64,000 nucleotides of DNA from Metopolophium dirhodum. Taxonomy: Eukaryota; Arthropoda; Insecta; Hemiptera; Aphididae. The stretch spans positions 23,931,217-23,995,216 of the forward strand of contig NC_083561.1 of NCBI RefSeq assembly GCF_019925205.1. Direction: 5' to 3'. Each line of letters starts with the position of its first letter. Position 1 is the stretch's first letter. Position numbers and translations under genes: made by a program. Below are positions 41,560 through 53,486 of this stretch, in pieces. A model generated the notes under the pieces. That model had not been told where the DNA came from, did no database searches, and saw nothing but the letters and a program-made list of their open reading frames with translations.

Positions 41560-42180
41560 CTTGGACGTTGGCGTTTCCGTGACGGCCGCCAGAGACCAGC
41601 ACTTGCTTGCGCGCGGTCTTTCCCGACGTATATATATATATGTATTATGCGGCCGGCGCCGCGACTCCTCCGCCGTCTCAAGTCACGGCCGCAGGTGGGT
41701 GGGCGGGTGGGTGGGGGGGAAGTGGGGGATAGGTGATCGTCGGCCGGTGCGCGCGGCGGCGGAGGGGACGCATATGACGGCGGCGCTAATATAAATGACG
41801 AGTAATTTATTAAAAACGCGACGCGATCTCGCGGGGCGGCCGGCCAATGGCGTCCGGGCTAGGCGTCGCCCCGCGGCTGTTTGACTGACAGTTACAAATT
41901 GAAAATGGGAGTGACTGCCGGTACCACACCCAAAATCCAACATGGCCGCAACGACTCGGGACGAGTGTGTGCGTGTGTGTACGACGACGGCGGCGGCGAT
42001 CGTTGCTGCTGCAGCAACAACGTCTGTCCGTATGTATACCTACACGTCGCATATATTGGTAATAACGATATTATATGGTGCCGCAGACGCCTCTCGCGTA
42101 ATCGCGATCGACGTCTGACGGGGGGGCAGCGCCCCTCGCCCGAGATAAATCTTAGGTGGAAAAATAAAAAACGCGCGAAA
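41560..42180. other. GC-rich island, no gene recognised
   Basis: CpG-dense DNA with GGTGGGTGGG tracts and GCTGCTGCAGC. It contains AACATGGC (41940-41947), whose complement GCCATGTT fits the Pho/YY1 core. Frames on both strands are open because stops are rare. Confidence 0.45.
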
Positions 42181-42763
42181 TCCGAAGGGATAATATGCGG
42201 GCATATACGTACATAGCACTGACGTGAACCAAAAAATGCTTTCGTCACGGTAAATTATATACCTACCTACCGCGTGTTTTTCTCGTTTCACCCGATAATA
42301 ATGTTATAATATATTTTGGAAACACGCGTATCGCGTCTTATATGCGGCGGGATTCGAGCGCCGCTGTTGCAGGGACCTCAATAATAATATTTTTAATACC
42401 TCGCAAACCCATACGATAGTGTCTCTATAGCGGCGTTATAGTATTATATGATCGATAGCCTCCGTCAGTGTCTATACTAATATAATAAACTCTGATGGTG
42501 CAGTGTGCGTGCAAAAGAGAGAGACGTTTTCCGAGAGAATATAATTCCTATATGACGTCTCAATTCTCCTCTCGCCCCCTCCTACACGCCGCAGCTACTG
42601 ACGGACCGCCGCCGTCGTCACTGCGCCGCGCTTCCCGAGAGTATTCACGAAGCGGTGTTACTCGCGGTGATTTATATCGGCACGGACGCCGTCCCCGACT
42701 CCCAAATATATATCTATATAACAATATATACCTACCATAATAATACTCGATGTACCTATATAC

Positions 42764-42765
<2 letters not shown>

Positions 42766-42809
<44 letters not shown>
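42766..42809. repeat. (TG)n microsatellite, 44 bp
   Basis: Perfect TG alternation, the longest TG run in the window; a poly-(Cys-Val) open frame over it is an artefact. Confidence 0.95.
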
Positions 42810-42810
<1 letters not shown>

Positions 42811-44534
42811 CGGCGAAATCTATTCCCCTGAACTCCGATCGTGTGCCAATTGCCGATTTACAATTTTACAATGTACGAGTTGGTTTATACATAGCGAAGG
42901 TGGTGCGACGACAAGCTTTCGTTACATAAAATCCGATATTTCGAAAATGTATATACACTGACATCCATGCGCGTGGTGTAGTGTTTATAGGTAGATGCGA
43001 GATGGAAATATTATAATAAGAAGACTTGGCGAAATATCGTACAATTCGTGCACGAAGATGCTACTGTTATCGATGATATTGCATCTCCGCCGACCTCCTC
43101 GCTCGTAAATATAATAATAAATTATAGCCTAATGAGTATACTAAAAAAAAATATATTATTATAATAATTAATCATTGGCATGAGTGTTAAACCATATACA
43201 GGCATGTAATACATTGTGTATATATATAGAAATCTAGATTTCAACCACTCTTATATTCATCTATATTTAGCCGTTTCTACAATAGTAGGTATATACTCGC
43301 ACATAATGTAATATCGTTAAACGCGTTTAATTATTTAACAGGTATATTTACATAATTCGGGTTACAGAACTATAATAATATGCGTACAAGTGTAAAGAAG
43401 AAACTCGCGGAACGCTGCGCGGTGTTAATGAAAAAAAAAAAATAATAATAATTGGCACTTGTTCCGAATGGCGAAAAATATTAACGTTCATTAAAACGAG
43501 CGCTCACACATATATAATATAGATATACACCTATGTGTTATAGAAGTACGAACAAAACAAGTAATTTGTCAGGCATACGAAGGTCACCATGCTCGCCTGC
43601 ATATATAACATATTATGTATAAGACACTTCAAAATCACGAAAACAATGACGTTGCGCTGCTGCCGTTTTTAATATTATAGTGTATACGCAAAAAAAAGCG
43701 TTATGAACTATCTTACTATATTTCTGGGACGATAAGTAAACTATATATACGGATTGATTATTACAATCACAACGAACACTTCACATAAACGTTATTCGGT
43801 TTTCGAGTACCTAATCAATTTCTATACATACATATTATAATATTAAACGAGACGTTGCGAGAAAATGTATACTCGAAAAACATTTTATCGAACGCATTTG
43901 AAATGTGGCACGCGACACTCGTATAATAAATATCGTATAATAATATAAAGGATGAAACGAAAAACGTATAGACTATTGTATATAATAATATATATAATAT
44001 GGAGGCGTACGATCGGACAAACTTTCGGGGAAGGGTGCGAAGTATATAATACAGGCATAACGACGACTGTGGTGCGTATATACGCGTAAATCATCAAGCG
44101 CAAATCGTATATTCATTAGTTTATTATAATATCCGCGTCCACAATAGTGTATACAATATATTATTATTATTATTATTATATATTATAATACACGCACGCC
44201 ACGCGAATAATGAATATTATTATTATTAGTATTACATGACATCGCGTACGTATACGAATAATGTATATAATGTATTATATTATACATCGTCGGTGACGTG
44301 TATATATGTGCATGGTATACACAGGGATAATAGTGTAATATTGTTATACACACTATATATACAGAGTGCGATGTCGATTATAACAACGTGCGAGTCCGCA
44401 GAAAGTCCGCGCGTCCGAGTGAAATTCCGCGGCGCGAGGAATTCGATTATCGTCCCCCCGGGATACACGCCGCCACCACCACCACCGCTGCAGCGACGCG
44501 GTGCCGACGTTAAGTTCCGAAACAGTGAGCTACA

Positions 44535-44537
<3 letters not shown>

Positions 44538-44603
<66 letters not shown>
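44538..44603. repeat. (CA)n microsatellite, 66 bp
   Basis: CA alternation with one AA interruption near 44571. It is followed by a complementary TG tract at 44643-44676. Confidence 0.95.
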
Positions 44604-44605
<2 letters not shown>

Positions 44606-44642
44606 ACGCGTCGAGTGTTTGTGAATTATAGCTATTTGATAT

Positions 44643-44676
44643 TGTGTGTGTGTGTGTGTCTTTGTCTGTGTGTGTA
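44643..44676. repeat. (TG)n microsatellite complementary to the upstream (CA)n
   Basis: TG alternation with short TCTTTGTC interruptions, about 40 bases after the CA array, so the two can pair as a hairpin in single-stranded DNA or RNA. Confidence 0.9.
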
Positions 44677-45690
44677 TACTAGGGAGAGGGTTGCTGCAGT
44701 GCGCGTGAAAAGCTCGAGAGGTATTTTGACGATTTTCGGCAGCATTGTTTTGTTTGCCGAACGTTATATACTATATAATACTACTAATACTAATGCTACT
44801 ACTACCACCACTATAATACAACTATATACACGCTGAACCCTGGCCATCGCCGCCTACACGTCCCTGCCACCCTTAACAACCTCCCCCCGCCACGTGTATC
44901 TATGTATATATACCACGCGCCCGGGTATTGATTTATGGCCTCCCCCCCCAGACACCCGTTCACAACCACCACCGACGCGCATATATATACACCGCTGCAG
45001 AGAGAGTATTGTCGAATACACATATACGTGTATATATAGACAACGCAAACGCACATACTAAAGCGGGACTTTGCGTCTATATAACTATACATATACGTAC
45101 ACCCCCTCTCGCATCCCGCCATCGTCTACTGATATATTATATATATATACACTTATACGCGCGGCACACTCTAAAATATACAAACACATATTTCCACACA
45201 CACACACACACACATATTATAGATGTGTGCGAGAGTCGGAGAGAATGCATGTCACGAGTGTGTATATATCGTGTGTACCTATATACGTATATAGGGCGAA
45301 CTTGCGGCGGCGACACGCGCATCGCGCACGCAATAGCCTTAATCAATTCGGCCGCGGCAGTGGTAGACCGCAGCACGACTGCTGTGCGTGAGATATTGAA
45401 TTCGTCCTGCTGCTGTCGTGTCGCGTACATGCATATATTTTTACACACGCAGGGCGAACTCCGGCGGAGGTGGTTTTGGTGCGGGGCGGTTATACGAGGC
45501 CAAGGGGAGGGGGGGGGCAGCGGCAAAAACTCATGGCGCAGCGGACGACGGGGTCGAAACCCCGGTCGGACCCGCGTCCGGAGTTTTCGATTAAAACCTA
45601 CCCCGCAGCAGGTAGACACGCGCGCGTATCTCATAATAATATATTCACAATCTTAAACCTTATCCAGGGGCACGCGCACGCCAGTGCGTG

Positions 45691-48600
45691 AGCAAAGTTA
45701 TAGAAGGTGAGTATTTAAATAGAAATGTTCACTTGTTGAAATGCAAATATATAAAATAACGTTACAAAACCTCGAGATCGAGACGTAAGTTATAATATAC
45801 TACATCCAAATTCCAAAATCCACCGCGAGAAAACAAACACGCTCCATTTCTTCCACGAGCGAAACACAAAACTATTCACCGCGATATACGAGGCTGCAGA
45901 GACGAGAACGACGGGAACGTGGGCTTTCACGTCCTCCCACATAATATAGTTTATAATATACTGCGTAGGCAGATAGGTTTATAGGAAAACGAAAACGCGT
46001 CGCGATAACGCGAAGAAAGAGCAACAAAGAAATATTATTCGCCGCCGGGTCGTTAGCGAATACGCGCTGAAAAAATCATATCCCGTTTTTATTTCTCTGT
46101 CTTCACCTCTCGCACTTTCTCGTTTACCACCCCGACGAACGTGGAAACGACGCTCACCCACGTGAAAATGCATACGCGCTCGCTCGACGTGCGTCCATGT
46201 GTGTGTGTGTGTATATATACTTAGTTGGCAGAGCATGAGGGGTTTTTCGTGCGAAAAGCCCATTGATTATGTGGCCGGCGAGCCGCGAGAGGTGCAGTGC
46301 AGCAGGGGTGTGTAAAGGTTGATAGCGGTGGAGGGAGGCGTGCGTAGGGGGTGGTTAACCGACTTCCATATCTCACGTCGAACGGCTACTGCGCTTTCAC
46401 CGTCGTTGATGGTGAGCAGGGAGGCGGAAGCGGGGTTCATCATCGGCGTACAGCTGTATAGTGTTATGTAGCCGCCGCGGTTTTCGCCGACGATGTGGAA
46501 GTGATAAAGAGACGATACATATTATACATTTCTCACCGCTATATGTATTATATAAATATATATGCGTATATATACCATTATAACCGCGGTTGCGTGTCCA
46601 TCGGGGTTGATGTAACGTCCTAAAAGATAGGTACCTATATTATACCTACCTGTGTACACAGTTTACCGTTATATGTGTTATATATATATATATAATTTAA
46701 AGTTTTTGACGTTTTTGACTCCGTCGAAATTGCCTTATAGCTGCGTATTATATTATTATAATGATGCTACGCGCTGTACCTATACCATATAATATTATAA
46801 TATAGTTGAAAATATAATAAGCAAAGGTAACTGTGTATCACTCACCTATTCGGACGCGAATACTTCCGGTTTCGTTGCAGCAGGTGCGCTACAAGTGCAG
46901 TCACAGCTTGTCGAAGTCACATTCGCAGGTGCAGCAGCCAAAGTCACATTTGCAGGTGCATCACGCCGAATGACAGCCCCAGGTGCAGCTGCAGCCGAAG
47001 TCACGTGCAAAAAAATGCAGCATCCAAAGTGCGATGGCGACGGTCGATGCAAACGCGTATCCTGGCCGCTTTCCGTGGGTACACTCGGTCGAAAATCGCG
47101 CACACAACGTCACCGCACACGTGACTCGCGATAAACGGACGCGAAAACGCGGACGGAACACCGGACCGAGACGAAACACTTTTTTTCCGGGCGATCCGCA
47201 CAACGAAGTTTAGCGATTTTCCTTGACGCGACCCGCATACGTCCGCACATAGATCGATCGATTTCTCCGACGCACCACCGCGATGTTCGTCGTGATAATA
47301 ACACAATAATATTATTTTAATAATAAAATTTATACCTAACGTCTTGTCGCGTTATCTCGTTATTCGTGTACCTACTTATACGCGTTTCCGGAATCGTGTC
47401 TCCGAGAACCCGCCCTCAGGGAAGGGTGATGGGAACTGAGTGTGCGGGGTCAGGGGGGGTGTAGGGAGAAGTGTGGGTGGTTTGGGGATGCGGGGAGGGC
47501 GCACACGAATAAATCTCCACGTCCCGTCTCATTATAATATATTAACACGTACACGTCGGTTTTTTTCACGGGGTATATTATAATATATAGGTAATATATA
47601 TGTGCCGCAAACGGACGAATAGTTTCCCTTTGTTATATAATATACATTTATACACGCGCAGGCACAGTAGTATCGTGTGCGACGTTTTTTCTTCTCTGGT
47701 CTTCGTCTCCGTGGACACGTTTTTTCGTCGATGCCTGCCGAGGAGGTTTGTTTTTAATTAAGTATATGCGTTCGGCTGCAGCCAGTGCGTATATGCATTA
47801 AACATAATAACATATTATAATACACAGCGGCGACTGTTTGGCCGTATACCAAACGCACGCGCACACACGTTGCGCATTACGCATTATTATTATTATTAAT
47901 ATTATTATCGTATTATAATATATATTTTTATTTTTTTCGTCAAGAGCAGCAGATATAGCCTGCTGCAGTGCGATGATGATATTATTATAAATATAGAATG
48001 TTGACGATATCGCAGCGGCCTGCCGAAAGTGCAGCCACTATATATAGTAACAATAATATGTTAATATCTTATAACATCGTATAATTGGAATGTGATTGAT
48101 AATGATGATAATAATAACAATAATAATATATGCGCCATGCGTTGATCACAATCGTGTGCGCATAGTATGATTAGTGTGTACTTTAAGACACACATAATAT
48201 ATATAAAGGTAAGACACATATACATAAAATATGACAATTATGTACAAATATAGCGTATGAAGATTTGTTTGTTTTTTTTTTCATGTTTTTGTTTATTAAA
48301 AAAAAAAACGTTCATTTTTTTTTTTAATTAATTAACATAAAATTCTACTTAATTAATCTAAAAATGTAACGAACACTAATTCTAATATTTTAGGAGGAAC
48401 TTATAGTGAATGCCGCATAACAACACTCAGTTATCTTAATATTCATTGTACTGACCGTTTATTACATGTATATATATATATTTTTTTTTTTGAATCGGAA
48501 AAAATATTAAAAATATTAATTAAATAATGTCGATAAATTAAAAAATGTGTCAACATTGATTTTTTTCAAATTTTGTTATTTTATCTTTTTTGGTATTACA

Positions 48601-50502
48601 ATATAAGTACTCAACATTATTGTTATTTATCACGACTCAAAAAAATAAACAAGACTTAATAATTACGTATATATGTCGTTTTTCATTTTTACACTGTTTT
48701 ACCTAGCATGTAAAAATAAATTAGAGGTAATCCTTGCCAGGCTTTGCAGAATAAATAAATTTTTATACAAAAATTCTTTTTTTACAAAAAAAATAATAAT
48801 AATAATGATAAAATTAAAAACGAAAAAACAAAATAGTTAATAAAATGAAGAATCTACCAGCACACGCACGCTTTTTCTATATAATATAATAAAATTGTAT
48901 ATATTAATATTATTGTTTTATATATATAAATAAAATCTCTCTGAACTGTACAATATTACGAGGAAATAGCGTCAAATAAATCGTAACGATTTCAATTTCG
49001 AAAAAAACACTATTCCTATAAATGTTTTTTTTAAATATATATTTTATATAATATATTCATATAGAAGTCATACCTATGATGTATGTACAAGAGAAATATA
49101 ATAATAATTTGCAGTTGAAAATAATTATAATTAATGAAACGGGCTGATAATCAATAATTTCCGCTTACGCGCGAGCATAACACATGTGTTATAATAATTA
49201 TTATAATATTATAATTGGTGTTCTGCGTACTTATGTTTACGGAAACAGCTGATTCGAGGAGCCGACGAAATTGCACATAAAGATTTTTTTCATTTTTTCG
49301 AAAACGAGTCGCAGAGTGTGTACCGCAACGATATAGTAAGTATAGTATTATTGTGTATTCGAAAAAAAAAATATATATATATAGTTTGTGTGAGAAAACA
49401 AGTAAACAAGTAGTGGCATGGACCGATCTCTAATTAATATATAAACATTTTTTTTTTTTTTTTTACCTTATTACAATATACAAAGTCTAAACATATAATT
49501 TTAATATATAATATATGTACACATTCAAATAATTTATAAATAATAATCGTATATATAATTACTTAATATATATGTATGTACTTGAGTCACGCGTTATTTT
49601 TCCTCTTATTATATATTTTCTCTCTTACACGAAAAATAATTAAAACGAAAATAAATAAATAAAATAAAAAACAAAAACAAAAGTATACGCAAATACCACC
49701 TTTGGTACGTTAGCATTTTATATTGTTACAATAATATAATAGATATTTAATATTATTATCTTATTGTTATTTTCACCGCAATTCCACGTCCGATCGCGCG
49801 CGCACGATTCCCGGGGTCCCACATTTATTCAGTATGCGCGAAAAAAAAAACCGACGTTATTATAATAATATTGTACACGGTGCAGTTATGTTGGATGCAT
49901 ATTTTATTATTTAGACATTAACTGCGGCGCGGTGGCAGCGACTGTGCGCGGTGACCGAAGGTCGCGGCCGATACAACCATAGTACATGCATAGGTAGGTA
50001 ATGATATAATATGGTAGATGACATGATATTATACGCGTCTGGCTGGTATAATAGTGATCTAATTAAGACGTATTGTAACGACGGTCAAAAACAACGATCG
50101 GGGGAAACAAAATATCATTATCAATTAATATGATAATATCATGTAGAGTCCGCGGCGATCGCAAAAAAATCGGATCGCAGCACCGTGTGTATCGGACGCG
50201 AATCGCGGTGCCAGTCTAATTCCTAATGGCACTATAAGTTGAATAAAAAATAAAAACAAACAAACAACAACTGGTCCTGGAATTTGAAACCGAAATATAT
50301 ATATAAAGACATAATCACGCGCACACTCACACACACACACACACTCAAACAAACACGAACACACATAATATTATATACAACTTAATATTATAATATGATA
50401 GTACACAATTTTTCTATGTATATATATTTTATATATATCCTGTACAACACGTATGTGTTAAGATAAGACGAACGTGTGTTAGATATATACATTATTATTA
50501 AT
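45691..50502. other. Antp-downstream DNA, no gene recognised
   Basis: Includes the minisatellite at 46865, a G-rich patch at 47400-47510 and very AT-rich DNA from about 47,900 with long T and A runs. A perfect 16-bp palindrome ATAACACATGTGTTAT (E-box CATGTG core) is at 49177-49192. Part could belong to a long Antp 3' UTR. Confidence 0.4.
46865..47015. repeat. Degenerate minisatellite, unit about 28 bp
   Basis: Four to five successive units of the form GAAGTCACATTCGCAGGTGCAG plus a CAGCC-like tail. Units differ at several positions and by one or two bases in length. Both strands stay open over the array because the unit is GC-rich and stop-poor, which explains the overlapping open frames here. 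Confidence 0.7.
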
Positions 50503-51665
50503 TTTATTATTATTATTATTACTATTGAGGACGTGTTATTTGAGCTGGTTTTGAGATCCCGAGCGCATATCATCGACCGCGTGACGATTCGCTCGTAACA
50601 AAATATTCATTTTTTAAAATTATTACGATATAACTAATAATAATAATATATTACATAGTGTACTCTTTATCATAATTATGTATCCATATTACATATTATA
50701 TTATATCGTATACATATATATATCATATATCATATATTTATATATATGTGAGTGTGTGTCTGTGTGTGTGGGCGCGAGTGGCGGAGAGTAAGTCGCGGTT
50801 GACCAGCACGCGTTATAGGTATGTCATTTTTCTTTGGATATTTAATAAATTATTATTACGTCGTCTTTGCTATCGTTTATTATTTGTTTGCTTAGAACTA
50901 AATAAAACTTAAACGAGAACTAAAAAAAAACCTACGACATAATGACTTAGACACAATCTTAGAACAAGTTTCCTAAGCGAGGGAAAATTTTACACGTACC
51001 TAATTATATATTATTATAATATAGTATTGCCGTTGGTATAAGACAAAAATTGATAAAAAGACGTTTTTTTCTTTTCGGAAAATGAAAAATTGATTTAAAA
51101 TACGTTTATGATGCGTATATACCAATATATACCCAGAACGAAATTTTTGTTTATATTTTCAATGTAATATTTACAGTAAGAAGATTATTGTTTAGAAAAA
51201 TATTATTGTTTACCATCTAAACCGCCCTATAATCGCAGTAACAATATTACAATATGGGGTGACCAATTATTATAATATTATTATACAATATGCTATACAG
51301 AGCGACCAGTGTATAATATTATATAATTATTATTATCATTTCGAAATTGGTTTCTCTGTTTGTTTTAAGTAAATACGCGAAAAATGTCACAATCCGCCGT
51401 CGTCCTGCATAACATACGACTTGACATCTCATCTCGACCACGCGCACCACTCACACTCAAACGCTAACACAAACAGGCAAAATCGTAGGTGCGCGCACCT
51501 CAATGACGACACTGCAGTGCAGCAACACGCGCACGCGCGTACAACACTCGAAAACTGAGGACCATTTCACTTCTACACACACGCGCGCACGAGAGTACAT
51601 ATTATATTATGTACAACAACAGTATTAATCATAATTATAATCATAATCATAATAATAATAATAAT

Positions 51666-51696
<31 letters not shown>

Positions 51697-51732
51697 TTAT
51701 AAATAATGACGAGCGAAGTCGCGGCTTTATCA
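50503..51732 (-). other. Antp: Probable Antp 3' UTR (3' end not determined)
   Basis: This is the sequence directly downstream of the Antp stop codon on the minus strand. It is AT-rich and includes an (AAT)n tract close to the stop. Candidate minus-strand AATAAA signals (TTTATT on the plus strand) occur at 50876-50881 and 50503-50508; neither can be preferred by eye, and the real UTR could end elsewhere. A CA-rich and CG-rich patch at about 51420-51600 lies inside. No coding sequence is seen. Confidence 0.4.
51653..51697. repeat. (AAT)n microsatellite next to the Antp stop codon
   Basis: Long AAT array starting about 36 bases downstream of the Antp stop on the minus strand, where it reads as (ATT)n in the presumed 3' UTR. 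Confidence 0.9.
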
Positions 51733-52083
<351 letters not shown>

Positions 52084-53073
52084 TTATGTATTAATATATA
52101 TATATATATGTATGTCTATCTATATTGTTTACGGCAATACTATTATAATATATGAAATTGTTATAGGCTGCAGACCGCGAGGACACGGTGGGGGGGATTC
52201 CCCCCTTATCATGTTTATGTGTTAACTGTTTATAAAATAGGGGTTTAACGTTCATTACTCAGTGGTTGCTGCACCAGTGAATCGCATATAATATTCTAAT
52301 TAAATCTTGGACGTCAGTGCAAGTCGGCTGATACGTGTTATAAGCGTATATAATATATATGATGATAATATACACGCCGTTAGACGCATTAATATTACAC
52401 ACTATCATATTATACCGCTGACGTGTATTTTATACGCTCGTGTAGGTACGACAATATTTATTATATACAGTGGTGCTAAATCCGTTTGTTAACTACATGC
52501 GCTGTAGGAATAGAATCGCATAATATGTAGGACATATTCGAAATTATCAGAATTATTAAAATGTATTTTACCATTTTTGACTAGTGTCAGAAACATTGAT
52601 GCGAGTTGTGCGATAATATTATACCATTTATACCTACAATACATATTATAATTCTGTTATCCGAGTTATCTATCGAAAATTAAAATGGTACTTATGAATT
52701 AACATAAAATAATAATCTATTTCAGCAGATCACAGAATATTGTCATACCTATACGCGAGTGCGATGTGTATATTACAATAATAACCAAGGCTGTGAATTT
52801 GATACATTTGCATATAATTTGTTTATTTCCATTTTGTCTAGGTATAAGGAATCGACTTCAGCCATAATTTGTTTTAAAATTACTTCTAGACACGAATGCG
52901 ATTATAATAATGCTTTTTATATTTTTTATATCTTAATAATGTTATAACATATAATTGGTACCTGTAAGGTTGACAAAAATTATGCGTTATTTTTTAGAAG
53001 AGATGTAGGTATTTGTTTAATTATTATTTAAACTTGTATATAAAGGATTATTTAGAATGTATTTATAATAAAT

Positions 53074-53486
53074 AATTCATTAATATTAGATTCTGAGCGG
53101 AGCGAGTGGTTTTACAATGGTGTTTATTATTTATTTTTATTTTTTATATCCTGTATACAAAATTTCTACCAGATGGAGTTTTTCGATTTCAACATATAGT
53201 ACCTTATATTTTAGCAAATTGGATTAAGATGGTACTTTAGAGAGGTCATTTTTCGATTTTCTCAATAGTTATTTAATGCCACGGGAAAAGTACTGACAAA
53301 TTACGAAAAATGGGATTTTAATTTCTAACGATTTGCTTATCACCGTAGCAACGTATAAAAAATTATAATATTATAATATTAATTCTACTTAAAGGCTATA
53401 ATAAATAAAAAAAATTTAAAAATCCAGACTGATAATAGCCGTCTCCGCTCAGAATCGTTTTTCTTATACAATGATATTAATGAATT
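53074..53486. mobile_element. MITE with two-part terminal inverted repeats, about 413 bp
   Basis: Outer inverted repeat AATTCATTAATAT (53074-53086) pairs with ATATTAATGAATT (53474-53486). Inner inverted repeat GATTCTGAGCGGAG (53089-53102) pairs with CTCCGCTCAGAATC (53443-53456). The interior is AT-rich without an open frame. The GATTCTGAGCGGAG terminus recurs at 11375-11392. It lies in the inferred Antp intron about 1.1 kb from the homeobox exon. Confidence 0.7.

Larger units (their letters stand above)
44390..45690. other. GC-rich island with CA/TG arrays, no gene recognised
   Basis: CpG-rich sequence around the (CA)n and (TG)n arrays, with a further CA tract near 45199-45214. The 242-codon plus-strand frame at 44928-45656 is rich in His/Thr from repeats and Arg/Gly from G-runs, and is not a recognisable protein. 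Confidence 0.45.

Noticed and set aside
42335..42375. GGGATTCGAGC resembling a reverse-strand tRNA T-arm
   Set aside because: Loop size is wrong and no D-arm, anticodon arm or acceptor stem can be drawn.
44928..45656. 242-codon plus-strand frame and its minus-strand partner at 45137-45634
   Set aside because: Composition comes from CA/TA repeats and GC-rich, stop-poor DNA; both strands are open together and no domain is recognisable.
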